Notes: generated by a model not told the origin, from the sequence alone. A stretch of DNA of 64,000 bases from Prostheceraeus crozeri (GCA_907163375.1 CAJQUW010005346.1:186001-250000); one strand, 5' to 3'. Positions 43,883-54,490 are shown, counted from the first letter of the stretch. Numbers and translations are program-made.

Positions 43883-44629
43883 TTAAAAACAACAACATAT
43901 TTCAGCTATACTTTTATAATCCTCTTCATTTAGAATCTTCTTTTCTAACAGTCTTTTCAATATAGCATGAATTTCATTGAAACTAGAATTATGTCCTTCT
44001 TTTATTGCAGATATTAAAATATTTAATCTATTTAGTAATTCTTGTGGATCATCTGGTAAAAATACAGTTGTTTCTGTTTTAAAACCTTTTCCTACTTTAA
44101 CTCCCGTTGATAATAAATTTTCTAATTGTTTATAACGTCTAAGAGATTTTGCTGCACCAACTCTATCTAACATAGCTTTATATTTTATGAGATATCCTAC
44201 AGCATAATTTTTTAAATCTGCTCCTCTTAAAAGATCAACAAAATTTCTATCTAAACTAAAAGGAGATTTATCTGGTGAAAAAATTAAACCTCGAAAAGGT
44301 TGTGGAAATATTTCTTTTTGTCCGAGAAAAAATCTAGGTATTGTTTTTCCATCTATAAATGAAATAGAATGTTCAAATTACATAGATTTTGGTAATTTCT
44401 TATTAATGTTTGATTCTAGTAATCCATAGTCATCTAATATAGTTTTGTGCTCTGGATCTGTTATATCAATTTGTTTATCATTATTTGTAAGTTCTTTTTC
44501 AAGCTTTTTAAATGGTTCCATAGTTTTTTCAAAATCAGTTTTTACTTGCTCGGTTTGCTGCATTTTTTCAAACATATCAGATTGAATACCAGCTTTTATC
44601 ATTCTATGCTGAAGATGATTTTCTTTCAT
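43883..44629 (-). pseudogene. Unknown, probably structural gene, Polinton-2 (broken)
   Basis: The region codes for a charged helical N-terminal part (MKENHLQHRMIKAGIQSD), a middle with SFIDGKTIPRFFLGQ and FVDLLRGADLKNYAVGYLI, and a helical C-terminal part ending in a Cys run (AEICCCF). Similar genes lie next to penton-like genes in other Polintons, so a minor virion role is likely, but I cannot name the family. It appears broken about once or twice; it could also be two adjacent small genes. Confidence 0.4.
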
Positions 44630-44821
44630 AATATTTTTTGTTTTATTAACTCTTCTAATTGTTTTATTCTTTTAAAATTATCAGCTCTAATTTTATCAAT
44701 TTTTAAAATATAATATTTGAATTTTGTGGTAACATTGGAATACAACAAAAACATTTTACTGAACAAATTATTTTTTTATTGCTTTGTTGTCTGACATCTT
44801 TTCGTTTAAAGTTTTCTCGTT

Positions 44822-45556
44822 TTAAGTTTTGTTCAATAAAGTTTTGCTTAAATTTTCGCTTAAAGTTTTTAGCTCTTCAAAAAAAATTGTATCATTTTCT
44901 TCATTAGAAATTTTACCATCACTAAAAGTTTTCCCATCACTAGAAATTTTACCATCCTGTTTATTCTTGTCATCAACTTTTTCGGTCTTTAAATGAAATG
45001 ATATTTGATTTACTTCATTAGCTATTTGATCAAATTTTTCAATCTCATCTAGCGTAATAACATTATCATCACATACTCTTTGAAAATAATAATGTAGTTT
45101 ATCATAAACTTCTTTAATATGTAAATGCTTAGTTTTCAATGATTTTCGTTTCTTAGTTATTAAAGATTTATCTAACATTGTAACAAGTGAAGTTGCAAAA
45201 ACACCCGTACCTGTTAAAGCTGTAGCACCTACTGGAATTACTAAAACACCTGAAGATATAACAATTGTTAAAGCACCTAAACTTATTGTTAAGAATATGC
45301 CAATTCCTTGTGTTACATTCATAACATTAGACCATCTATTTCTTAATTTTTTATAATGCTCTAATCTTAATAATAATTGAGATTCCTTATCTTTCATATA
45401 GCGTACTCTATCTTTGTGTTTTTCTTTGTTCATTTCACTTGTTTTTAATTGTGATAACGAAGGATATATTTTTGCGGTTTCTTCCATTTTCGCCCCCGTT
45501 GAAGTTCCATCCATTTCTGAGGTTTCTTCAATTTTCGTCCCCGTTGAGGTTTTCAT
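44822..45556 (-). CDS. Two-TM coiled-coil membrane protein, start inside right TIR
   Basis: The 244-residue product begins with a repetitive acidic Ser/Thr/Glu segment (TSTGTKIEETSEM, TSTGAKMEETAKI) encoded by the terminal repeat. A charged helix follows. At about residues 83-118 lie two adjacent hydrophobic stretches (GIGIFLTISLGALTIVI, VLVIPVGATALTGTGVFA), then another long helix and a tail with DGKISSDGKTFSDGKIS repeats. Two closely spaced TM segments between coiled coils are frequent in adintovirus accessory proteins and suggest a membrane-remodelling or pore-like role; that is inference. It is the outermost gene of the element. Confidence 0.6.
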   Translation of the reverse strand: MKTSTGTKIEETSEMDGTSTGAKMEETAKIYPSLSQLKTSEMNKEKHKDRVRYMKDKESQLLLRLEHYKKLRNRWSNVMNVTQGIGIFLTISLGALTIVISSGVLVIPVGATALTGTGVFATSLVTMLDKSLITKKRKSLKTKHLHIKEVYDKLHYYFQRVCDDNVITLDEIEKFDQIANEVNQISFHLKTEKVDDKNKQDGKISSDGKTFSDGKISNEENDTIFFEELKTLSENLSKTLLNKT

Positions 45557-45976
45557 TTTTAAAGAAATATTTTGAATACAATCTTCTGGTATATTAAGAC
45601 TACGTGATTTTTTTGGGCTACCTAAATTTTCATCTGCCTAAATTTTTGACCTTCGGCTACGTGATATTTTGAGACAACTTAAATTTTCGATTGCGTGATA
45701 TTTTGAGACAACTTAAATTTTCGATATTGTTCGATGACGTGATATTTTGAGACAACTTAAATTTTCAATTACGTGATATTTTGAGATAACTTAAATTTTC
45801 GATTACGTGATATTTTTCGACTGCCTAAATTTTCGGCGACGTGAAATTTGGAGACTACCTAAATTTTTGAAATTTTGATTCTTTTGAAAATTTTTGAAAA
45901 AACCCGCAAAAGTGTGACATCCGGCGCAAGCGAAGCGAAGCGAAGCGTCGCGCCGGATGTCACACTATATACTACT
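45451..45976 (-). repeat. Right terminal inverted repeat of Polinton-2
   Basis: This is the reverse complement of the left TIR, ending CACACTATATACTACT. It has fewer copies of the ATATCACGTAATCG-type unit than the left TIR and contains the matching terminal hairpin. Confidence 0.88.
45911..45966. repeat. Terminal hairpin in right TIR
   Basis: The same 17-bp arms as at the left end enclose a 22-nt loop made of repeated AAGCG words; the left loop is 12 nt. Confidence 0.9.
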
Positions 45977-45982
45977 ACTGAG
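45977..45982. repeat. Target-site duplication ACTGAG (right) of Polinton-2
   Basis: ACTGAG is identical to 26215-26220 on the other side of the element. Confidence 0.9.
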
Positions 45983-47508
45983 AAAACGTCGCAAACACGA
46001 AGTTTAAGAAATACCTCTTCTGTATGTGGTAATGGATATTTGTCAGTGACGATTGACTTGTTGAGATCCCGAAGATCTAGGCACAATCGTACATTTCCAT
46101 CTGATTTCTGAACACAAACAATGTTGGATACCCATTGACTTTCATCGATCGGCTCAATTATGTCATCACGAACTAGTCTTTGCAATTCATCGGAAATTTT
46201 GCTTCTCAAAGACAAAGGAACTCTGCGTAATTTCTGAACTGTCGGTACAACGTCTGGCTTGAGCTTGATTTCATGAGAAAATCGGTTGGCGCATCCAATG
46301 GTATTAACCGAACCGGGAGACATCCACAATCTGTATAATTGAAGCGATTCAAAAACGCCTCGGTTTATAAGAGCTGGCCTACCACTATGACTATCAACAT
46401 GAATTCTCTCGGTAGAAACACAGTTGTCATGACACATGGTAGCATGAAAATACCCGCAGAGGGAAAGTGCTCTTTTTGAATAATCTGTGTACACAGTATC
46501 ATCCTTCATCAACTGAACATGTGAAAAATGCTTCTTGTACATGAAAAAAGGAATGACATTTCTGACACTGCCTGTATCAATTCCGAAAGACACGATACAC
46601 GATTCCTGCATGCTACTATTATTCGACTTCTTAGTAATGCATTCAATATCAACATTTTTCAGTCTAGAATTACAAGACGAATTCATCAGAATAAAATTCA
46701 CGCCATCTTGAAAATTTGACTTGTTGGGCGCATCACATCTACCTGGAGCAAAACAAACTGATGCAAAATGTCCTATGCGTCCACACTTCTTGCAGGTTTT
46801 CCCAATAGCTTTGCAGCCATTGTGACCCGCTTTGACACCTGCTAAATTACATCGAAAACAGTGAGTAGGAACAGGTTTAGGATCACTCCTATGAAAATGT
46901 GTCCTACCTCTAGGCTTTGATTGAACAGAATGAACAGCATGTAAGTCAGACTGCAAGGAGTCAGTTTGCTTGACACTTCCACGTAACTCACCCTGAACTG
47001 TCTCGATCTTGAGCGCCATTTCCAACGCAGATACCTTGGATTTCGGTTGTTCGATAATTAATTTCTCTTTCACTGCATCCTTTGAATCCAATATTAGCTT
47101 ATCACAAATAGGATCATCTGTAAGAGGTCCGTAGTCACACTTCGCCGCAAGCGCAGATACTTCAGAGAAGAATTCCATGACAGTTTCATGTTCAAGCTGC
47201 ACACGATTATTGAACTTTTGCCTTGCCAGCGTATAGGATACTGAAGATGGAAACAGTTTTCGCAGAAGATCAAATATTTCGTCAACCTTTGTAAATGTAG
47301 ATGACGCTGCTGTGAGAATTTTGCGACATGCTGGCCCCACGATGTTCAATACGATGGCGATTTTCCTGTTCTCTGTAAATTTGTCACTTCCAATTGCCGT
47401 AAGGTAAAGCACAAGTTCATCAATGTAAAATTCAGTGCTGTCGTAGATCGGTGGAGAATTCGATGAAGTCAGAAATGCAGGCGGTAGCTTCATGCCCTGG
47501 GTCGCCAT
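45983..47508 (-). pseudogene. Gypsy gag, protease and start of RT
   Basis: A single long frame reads gag, protease and RT without a frame change between them. Gag has a capsid-like helical part (about residues 1-190), then two zinc-knuckle-like motifs (CFRCNLAG and CKKCGRIGHFASVC). The protease active site is FGIDTGSVRNVIPF. RT begins near LQRLVRDDIIEPIDESQ and continues with NVRLCLDLRDLNK up to the Polinton insertion. The first ATG overlaps the LTR edge at 47508; a second in-frame Met a few codons on (MKLPPA) is an equally good start. A single gag-pol frame and short LTRs recall Mag/SURL-like Gypsy clades, but this is tentative. Confidence 0.88.
47494..47507 (-). promoter_or_regulatory. Primer binding site
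   Basis: Read on -, TGGCGACCCAGGGC starts directly after the 5' LTR. TGG is the expected complement of a tRNA CCA end. I cannot name the tRNA. Confidence 0.65.
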
Positions 47509-47770
47509 GTTATGTTTTGTAGGGCTTTAGAAGTGAAAACACGTAGAGCATTGAAATATGTCATTAACAGGAGCAATCACAACGTACAGCATGTCATTAA
47601 GCACAAGATGGTTGTTCTGGTTGTCTAGCCTTGATCTCGGCTCACGTATGTCCCGGAAGTCACGTACCACTTGCTTTGAACGTGAGTGGCCGGCAAGGAT
47701 GATTGAATCAGCCAATAGTGTTCAAGCAAGCAGATAGCATCACTAACAGCGTTCACGTCACTATGTAACA
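47508..47770 (-). repeat. 5' LTR of the Gypsy element
   Basis: This is the 263-bp partner of 23511-23773, with two differences. A TGG-starting primer site lies just inside it. Confidence 0.92.
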
Positions 47771-47775
47771 GTGTT
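47771..47775. repeat. Target-site duplication GTGTT (right)
   Basis: GTGTT matches 23506-23510 outside the other LTR. Confidence 0.85.
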
Positions 47776-50700
47776 TATTCACCAATCCTGTTTTTACGAA
47801 ATATGCTTCAATATCGAGGACCGAACTTTCCATCTCCTATCAACGATCCTCATGAATCACGCGATTAATTCTTTAATCAAATACATATTTTATTTTGTAA
47901 CTTCAGGACAATTAGAATGGTTGGCTTAGAATTTGTTAATATACAAGTTACCTATTGATGCGGTTTATTCACCTGATTTACAACTACGATTTATTTGCTA
48001 CCCACATGTCTGAATAGTGTTGACGCACCATATGCACTCCATTTAGATACTCATATATCCGCGGTGATAATCTTAACAAAGGATGGCAACATGTATATTA
48101 TCTTCAATAAATAGAGCAAACTGCACCGTCAGCTCTTCGACGAGCTGATTCACACCCACACACCGTATGAGGAATCCGTGAACTGACTGATAGACGTAGC
48201 GCGCGGCGAAGAAATGCATTGCAATGTATAAATTCGAGAGGCTCGCCATCATGAAAACATGATAATCCCCTTTTAGAATAGATCAGAAATATAAGTTAGA
48301 TAATTGCAGTAGTCGGGATTCATTAGGGTGAAGTCGTGCTTTATAAATAATCATGATAAGTGATTATCGTACATACATACCCGTCAGCATCGGAAAATGA
48401 TGGCATTTCTACCTGAGCGCCTTATGCGGACTTCTAAATATAGTATCCAATACAGGATTCCCGTCACGGGAATTCCTATCGTTTCCTAAGAACAATTAGA
48501 GCCATATAGAGTACGTGCATTAGGTAGAGTGGTAACTCCGCATTTATCAAATCCCCAATGTGTACACACTTTCGATTTTATTAAATGAACTCAAGGGAGA
48601 TACAGGTGGCATTGTCACCAACGGTGAGATATGCAAATGTTTGCAGTTCTGCAGAAATTACAACGGAATTGAGTGATAATGATTTTGTAACGCAGAAGGA
48701 ATGATGGCATTTCATCGATTCTTATGACAACCTTGGAGATTCAATGTTTGTTGAATGAGAAATTCGATGGGTTCCTATTATTTTCATGCTCAACCTCAAA
48801 GTATTTTCGTAAGCGCGAACATATCACAGGCAAAAACTGCCACTGGCAGAGCAACATCACATAATCAAAGACAATTATTTCATTTAACTTTGAAAGATGT
48901 AAATGGTTCCACATCACTATTCAGATTCTAGAAATGAAACATTAGTGAATCATACATTCATGCCGGTAAATTGAATTAAAAACTTGAAATTAAGCCAAGA
49001 AAGCAAGAATTATATCGCGACTTTTTCATGAAGACTTCCATTATAATGCGGTTAGTGAAATTCCCTTGATGATGAGCTTGATTTCCGCTTTGTTAATATA
49101 TTATCAAATATTCATTCCTTTTGATATCCAACTTGTTTCATACTACTTATTATAATGATGAAAATTTTCCGGAAAATTTTGATTCAAAATTTTCTGTGGA
49201 AAATTATGGAAAAAATTGGAAAATTTTCCACGGAAAATTATGGAAAATCTTGGAAAATTTTGAAAGTTTTGATTTTTTTCATAGGCCTTGTAATTTGAGC
49301 GCTTCCAATGCCGAGGCAGATGCGTACCAATAAATTGGGTCTAAAACTCTTGATTTCATCATTATTTCGATTAAAGCAATCGTAGCACTACGATTTCCGT
49401 CCGCGGATTTTTGAACATTCCTTTGACACCGCAGTGACTTGTACTAAATTGTTATCATTTTTAATTATCAAACAGACACCGTTTGGGATAACGTGAATCT
49501 TGCTTTACAATAGAGGTATAATTTCATGCAATGTGGAGGATCTGAAGCAAAAAATAATGTACTTTATTTTGGAGTTTGCTAATTGTTAGATTCAAAGTTA
49601 AGCTTTATTATGCAGCGTTGATCAGTGAAAGAAACTCTTCATGTGTTGATGAACAGGTGAAGTGTAAGCACACAGTCCACGCAGCATTCATGAGCGACCA
49701 TTTTGGAAAACATAAAGACTGTAAACTCGTTCGATATTTGGAAACTAAAGATATCTGTGATGAGTAAAAGAATATCCATGATAGCCTCTAACTTCTGGCC
49801 TATTGTCCGACGTCTTCGCTGAGGATACACATCTTCCATTTCTAGTTCAGATGGTTCAGATAGTTCCAAATCGATTTCAGATCTGCCCAAATGAATTTCA
49901 GATATGATCCACATAAATATCCAGTTGAATTTAAGATCTTTTCAAAGTTGAGCTTCTGACAGATATCTGAAATTCAGCTAGAGAAATCTGAAATCCATCT
50001 AATGTCTGAAATTCATTTGGAAAGATCTGAAATAGACATGGAAAAGGTGCAGTTGAGTAGTAAGAAAACGGCGAACACCCGACCGGCGCCCCCCCTCCTG
50101 TCAGACGAGTTGGTCGTGGTCGGCCGCCGTGTTGCTTCGAGTCTGACTCCCCCCCCCTCTGGAACGTCAGAGGTTGCGGTCTGTCGTGGTGTGCCGGCCA
50201 GGCTGGGCCACTCCCAGCGTGTTTCTCGTCAAAAGTTGGGTGAACACCCGACCGGCGCCCTTGGTGGACTTGGGCGACCGCCAGGTTTTGACTTGAGGCT
50301 ATAGTGTGTTAGGATTTTCGTGAAATCTGATGAATTTTTGGTTGAAAATGGGATGTTTCGAATGGAAGCAGTGCTAGGATGGGAAACGGAGGCCACATTC
50401 GGATTCAGCGTGAAATTCTGCATCTGTATGGTGAATTTGAAAGCAATCAGAGCAATCAGAGAGAAAAAATGTTCGCTGACGTCCCCCCCCCTCGGCACTG
50501 ATCTTCCAACTTTGCTTCTAGTGGATGGATTTTGTCGTGCAATAGCTCGTTTGAAAGCTAAGAGTGAGACAAATTCACTGTAAGAAACGGCTTGTTCATA
50601 TCTGTCTTCGTTCAGATGTGAGACGCCATTTAAGATTTTGGAAGATTGGCGAAAAAACGACAGAGTTAGAATTTTGGACGTTTTGGGCTGTAGCGCCAAA

Positions 50701-51058
50701 ACGAAGCATCGGATGGGAAAACGGATTTCAGATTTGGAATCAGCGTCAAATTCTCTATCAACATGGTGAGTTTCAAGTCAATCGGAGAGAAAACCATTTT
50801 CTTCACAAAATTTTTTCGAAAAAACGAGTTATAATTTTTGCGATGGCTGTGGGCTGTAGAGCCAAAACGAAGCATCGGATGGGAAAAGAGATTCGAGAGA
50901 GGCCAGATTCGGATTCAGCGTCAAATTCTACATCGAAATGGTGTATTTCCAGCTCAATCGGAGCACTAGAACCGGAGATAGACGGATTTAAAGATTTGGA
51001 TGATGGGTATTACGTCATCAGCTGATCGCCACACACTATATAAGCTGGGAACCGACAG
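47776..51058. other. Intergenic DNA with short repeats
   Basis: No convincing gene is seen in 3.3 kb. It holds a GGAAAATTATGGAAAA-type low-complexity tract (about 49160-49270), an inverted repeat built on TCTGAAATTCATTTGG (about 49873-49905 and 50003-50033), a GC-rich patch with GAACACCCGACCGGCGCC twice (about 50075 and 50242), and three diverged copies of a module with GGATGGGAAA and ATTCAGCGT (about 50365-50445, 50690-50790, 50855-50965). The last part (51000-51058) is a promoter described separately. Part of this DNA may belong to the palindromic element that follows, because its outer boundary cannot be seen. Confidence 0.5.
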
Positions 51059-51095
51059 AGACTTGTCATTAAGACGAGAGATTGTCAAAGGTAGG
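51008..51095 (+). promoter_or_regulatory. TATA promoter and first splice donor of the left palindrome arm
   Basis: A CRE-like TTACGTCAT (about 51010) precedes TATATAAG (51037-51044). A splice-donor-like CAAAG/GTAGGT follows at 51090/51091. This suggests a transcript starting near 51065 with a short non-coding first exon that reads into the arm's genes. Confidence 0.5.
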
Positions 51096-51884
51096 TCGTC
51101 TCTCTGAGCTCCGATGATAGCTTCGGACATTCCAAATTCCTTAGAAAATTTCATTGCTGATATCAGGTAAGGCGTCAGACTTAGAGGTTAGCCAGGAGAT
51201 GGCCTTCGTCTCCAGGCCATAAAAGACTCCAAAACTTTAAAGGCTTGTAACTTTGCTTCTACAAGTCCGTTTGACTTGATTCAAAAAAGGTTCCGTCGCT
51301 ATTGACCTGCCCTAAGTGATAAACTACTTATAAAATTTCATAAGTAGTGCTAAAAAGTTGAAAATTTTAAATTCACTAGTTTTGGAGGTTTTCTGGGGTT
51401 TTCGACCCTGCTGAATTCAATGAAAGCATTTTTAATGATGTCTGAGCCAGTCTTCTCATGGTATAAGCGGCTTTTCACTGAAAGCGAGCAAGACACGGAG
51501 AGTTTTGCTGTAATATTCCACTGACAGGGTGTTCCTTCGGGACGGCGGACGATGACGTAGTGATAAGTGTGGCAAGGGAGTGTGTCATATTTTAGACCGA
51601 AACCGCTGGGGCAACTCATGTTGGGCATTTGACACAGTTCTCAACGTAGAACTTTGAACGCCAATCGGTTGAGTCTTAGCTATCTTGTCATGGGTGGCCT
51701 CTAAACATCTCCATTGCAAAACGCTGGTGAATCAAGCTCTCTACGGCTTGCTATCAAGCTAATCAAAGCAATGACTTGGGATGTTTCCTCTTGTAAATAA
51801 CTCCACCGATTTTTATGTCAAAATCGGGGCCCGGATACCAACACAGTGACATGACGCACGCTCTCTCCGCCCGAGGTTGGATTT

Positions 51885-52167
51885 GTGGGTCGAGACCTTG
51901 GAGCTGGGATAAGATCCCCTCTGAGTAATGCCTGTAACGGATTCAAGAGCTTAACACCCAAACGGTTGCTGGCTTGCTATCAGGCCTTCTTCGTCTACCT
52001 CAGTAACTCAGGGTTAGCAACGTCTATCGTTTGTCATTGTAACTTGGTAAAAAATGAGATGCTTACTGCAGGCATTGACGTCAAACCTTTTCGCGCTATA
52101 GGGGAATCCGTCTTTGTGTTGGGAGTTGGTAACGGAAAGCACGGCGACTGCCGATGCCCATACATGG
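51885..52167 (+). other. Possible upstream exon region, left arm
   Basis: An open stretch (frame 51885-52184, MGRDLGAGIRSPLSN) leads to a donor-like ATG/GTAAAT at about 52165-52170, and an acceptor (CACTTCAG) lies at 52322. It is kept in the right arm too, which means little since the arms are recent copies. It may be leader sequence rather than a coding exon. The region 51095-51885 has no supported gene. Confidence 0.25.
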
Positions 52168-52176
52168 TAAATTTCA

Positions 52177-52281
52177 TAAACTAGGAATCAATCGTTTGCT
52201 ATCAAACGAATACGAACAATCTTTAGAGTTTCATAATCTAGGAGTTTTATAAACTAGGAATCAATCGTTTGCTATCAAACG
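52177..52281 (+). repeat. Direct repeat with internal hairpin, left arm
   Basis: Two copies of about 33 bp (ATAAACTAGGAATCAATCG plus the palindromic CGTTTGCTATCAAACG) lie at 52177-52209 and 52249-52281, 72 bp apart. The right arm has the same pair. Confidence 0.75.
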
Positions 52282-52325
52282 TTTACGGACTTATAATCAT
52301 TGTTTTCCCCTTTTCACTTCAGAAA

Positions 52326-53280
52326 ATGGTTAACTACAATAATGCCAAGACGGCTTTCAAGCTCTGCGTTTGTACAAAAATCTTTCGCAGTGATGCCTTT
52401 AAGAAACACTCTTGTGTGAATAAGCGAATGGTAGGGGGCATTCGATACTTTTGCAGCAGCCATAATACATCTCGCCTTGTCGAGACCTTACCGGAGTGGC
52501 ATGCGAAGCATGGCAGTTGCAGTCAACCAGAGCTGTCTGAGGAGACGAAGCAAAGTCTCTTCAGCTCAGAGTTAAAATCTCTGGAGACTCAGTGCGCTGT
52601 CGAGTCTATCGCGTCAGCAGAGCCTCCCTCATCAAGTGTGCCAGCAAAGGCTCTCTCACCCACCCCGATTGAGTTTTCTCCGAAGTCGAGTAAATCCTCC
52701 TCTAGCGATGAGTCGGCTACTAGTAGCAGCGACAGTGAGGAAGAGGAGGAGGAGGAAAAAGGCTCGGCGAAGGCTCACCTAGTCGAGAGTGTCGACCTCG
52801 ATAGCGAGGTAGAGGCGGTGAGGGAAGTCGACCTCGATAGCGAGGTGCAGCCGGCTAAGTCATCGAGCAGTGGTGGGATTGCGGCTCAATGTCGCAACTT
52901 CATTATGCGTCCACCACTGGTCGATGACTATGACAAGCTGAAGAATGAGTTGGCAGTGTGGAAGAGCGACTGTTTCTTCTATAAAGCGAGTTCCGAGAAC
53001 CTCTCGCGAGTCACTCAGGAGCTCAAGAAGACTCAAGCTAGTCTTCTTGAGAAAGAAGGAGAGCTCGATCGCGACAGGTTCTCGCACCTCGCTAGTAAGG
53101 CCAGAGAAGAACAGTTCCTGATCGAGAGAGAGAGAGTCAGGAGAAGGAGTTGAGAAAGATAAGGGAGGAGGTAGAAGGGCTGCGAAAGCAGTTGGGGAAA
53201 ATGGTGGTGACTAATCAGGAGCTGCACCAACAAGTGAAGAGTAGCAGTACTCGACGATCAAGTCGCCTCCACATTCCCCT
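52326..53280 (+). CDS. Gene A, left arm: Cys-rich, acidic, coiled-coil protein (3' end missing)
   Basis: The ATG lies four bases after an acceptor (CACTTCAG, 52322). The protein has an N-terminal Cys/His patch (LCVCTKIFRSDAFKKHSC) that may bind zinc, a Ser/Glu-rich acidic linker with two VDLDSEV units, and a Glu/Lys/Arg-rich coiled coil. Near a (GA)n run around 53125 the coding frame changes in both arms alike, so this predates the duplication or is bridged by splicing or frameshifting. The final exon seen in the right arm is absent here because of the arm's deletion. I do not recognise the family; a zinc-finger and coiled-coil DNA-binding or scaffold role is possible. Confidence 0.5.
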
Positions 53281-53592
53281 AGATAAGAAAGGAGGTGGGT
53301 TGTAAAGTTGTAAAGGAATCGCATGGGTTGTAAAGTTCATAATCCAAGGCTAGGCTCCTCTACGGTTGGATTTAGGGTTTTATATTACATGCGTTAACCG
53401 TTCGTGTAGAATATGTAAAGCACATGTTCGCTTAAATGCAAATGTTGAAATAAGTTTGTAAGAAGTTTTTGACAGGTTGTTGTGAAACGTAGCGAACGTT
53501 GAAGAAATGTTTCTGCAGTCACACTCGTTAGCGTGCCAGCTTTACTAGATGTGTTCTATTCTCCAATGAGGATTGTTGTCTAATGAGAATCA

Positions 53593-53720
53593 AGCATTCC
53601 TTTATAAATAGAGAGCCTTCCACAGTGAGAATCATTCCATCGTTGAATCGTACAAGTGACGGACGCACATTCTCTCTCTCTCTCTCTACATCCCTGTTAT
53701 ATTATCCAACTAAAATGGTA
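53593..53720 (+). promoter_or_regulatory. Promoter and mini leader exon of gene B, left arm
   Basis: TATAAATA at 53603-53610 is followed about 25-30 bp later by the likely start site. The leader exon has a CT-rich run and ends exactly with the start codon: ATG at 53715-53717, then donor GTAAGT. The same layout is present in the right arm. Confidence 0.6.
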
Positions 53721-54490
53721 AGTCGCTACTTTCCTCCCTCTCCTCCCTTGAACGTTAACTTAATACAATCTTTTTTATTTTCAGGCATCTACTCCATCTG
53801 CTGCACTAGTAGGACAAAATGGCGGTCAAACGTTACAAGGTTCTCTACGATCAGATCATCTACAACTGAGACCAGTGGAAGAAACAACAAAGGTACATAA
53901 TCCTACACCGCTACAGCGTAAATTTAAACAAGTCTTGCGTCATGAGGATCACAGCGTAGTACTGCAAACGGGAATGCTCCCTTCCACTGATGTGAAGATA
54001 TTGAGCAATCAGTATGGGGACTACATACTCATCCCCGTGAGTCGGTACATTCGCCACCAACTTGACATTATTGAAGAGTACGTGACATTAAATATGGACA
54101 TTCCTACTCCTCTTGCTCAAGAGTGGAAGGCGAGAGATGAAAAGGATACTCCCTATAGAAAGATTTGGGATGGCAATCAAATTTGCCTACCATTATCACA
54201 TTGGTGTAGTTATTATAAAAAGGATGGAGATCAATCAATACCCATCAGATGTGATGAGCTCGGAGAAGGTACTTGGGATATCATTTTCAAAAGTGAATGG
54301 GCTATATTATGGTCAGTACAAGGATAACAACATAGCCTCTCTCTCGATATACACTGAATCTATCCTATATATTCGAAAGCCACCCAGCGTAGATGACATT
54401 ATTGACGAAATCCTTAACGGGGGTGGTACGAAGCGCAAGTTGGGCAAGAATGCTACCTCCAAACGCAAGTCAAGGAAAGAAAATTGCTAA
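53715..54490 (+). pseudogene. Gene B, left arm: unknown protein (frame broken once)
   Basis: The start codon is the last three bases of exon 1 (53715-53717). The intron ends at TTTTCAG (53784) and exon 2 opens GCATCTACTCC. The product would begin MASTPSAALVGQNGG and end in a basic tail (KRKLGKNATSKRKSRKENC) that looks like a nuclear signal. Compared with the open right-arm copy this one has a single frame change late in the gene. I do not recognise the family. A segment YIRHQLDIIEEYV and an aromatic, Gly-rich strand region (GTWDIIFK) suggest a folded alpha/beta domain. Confidence 0.55.

Larger units (their letters stand above)
26221..45976. mobile_element. Polinton-2 (adintovirus-like), complete ends, nested in the Gypsy element
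   Basis: The element is 19,756 bp, with inverted terminal repeats beginning AGTAGTATATAGTGTGAC and 6-bp target duplications, so both ends are whole. It encodes protease, integrase, major capsid, penton-like, fibre-like, packaging ATPase and polB genes. It is far more AT-rich than Polinton-1 and has a different gene order, so it is a separate lineage. Many genes are broken, roughly ten breaks in all, and polB is also split by a piggyBac transposon. It sits inside the RT of a retrotransposon whose LTRs are nearly identical. Confidence 0.93.
23511..47770 (-). mobile_element. Ty3/Gypsy LTR retrotransposon, split by a nested Polinton
   Basis: Two direct 263-bp LTRs (23511-23773 and 47508-47770) start TGTTA and end TAACA and differ at only two positions. 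A 5-bp duplication, GTGTT, flanks the whole (23506-23510 and 47771-47775). Gag, protease, RT, RNase H and integrase run on the minus strand in the Ty3/Gypsy order. A 19.8-kb Polinton interrupts the RT. Apart from that insertion the coding region looks nearly whole, with perhaps one further break. The LTR similarity indicates a recent insertion. Confidence 0.93.

Noticed and set aside
44640-44821. Further gene between the unknown gene and the two-TM gene of Polinton-2
   Set aside because: The gap is AT-rich with no frame of note on either strand that fits neighbouring gene style.
1-45976. Polinton-1 and Polinton-2 as parts of one element
   Set aside because: They have separate polB, capsid, ATPase, protease and integrase genes, different base composition, and intergenic DNA plus a retrotransposon end between them.
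49639-50304. Frames with SEIHL-R-SEID words on both strands as a gene pair
   Set aside because: They arise from an inverted DNA repeat; there is no domain, promoter or consistent frame.
51350-51628. Small Cys-containing frame on - (mirror at 63414-63665) as a gene
   Set aside because: It opposes the other genes of the arm, has no promoter or splice signal, and agreement between arms only reflects recent duplication.
51830-51910. Possible tRNA- or Pol III-like promoter (GGGTCGAGACC resembles a B box)
   Set aside because: No matching A box or cloverleaf could be folded around it.
52860-53087. 75-codon frame on the strand opposite gene A (mirror at 61955-62182)
   Set aside because: It is a shadow of the Ser/Glu-rich and coiled-coil coding sequence.
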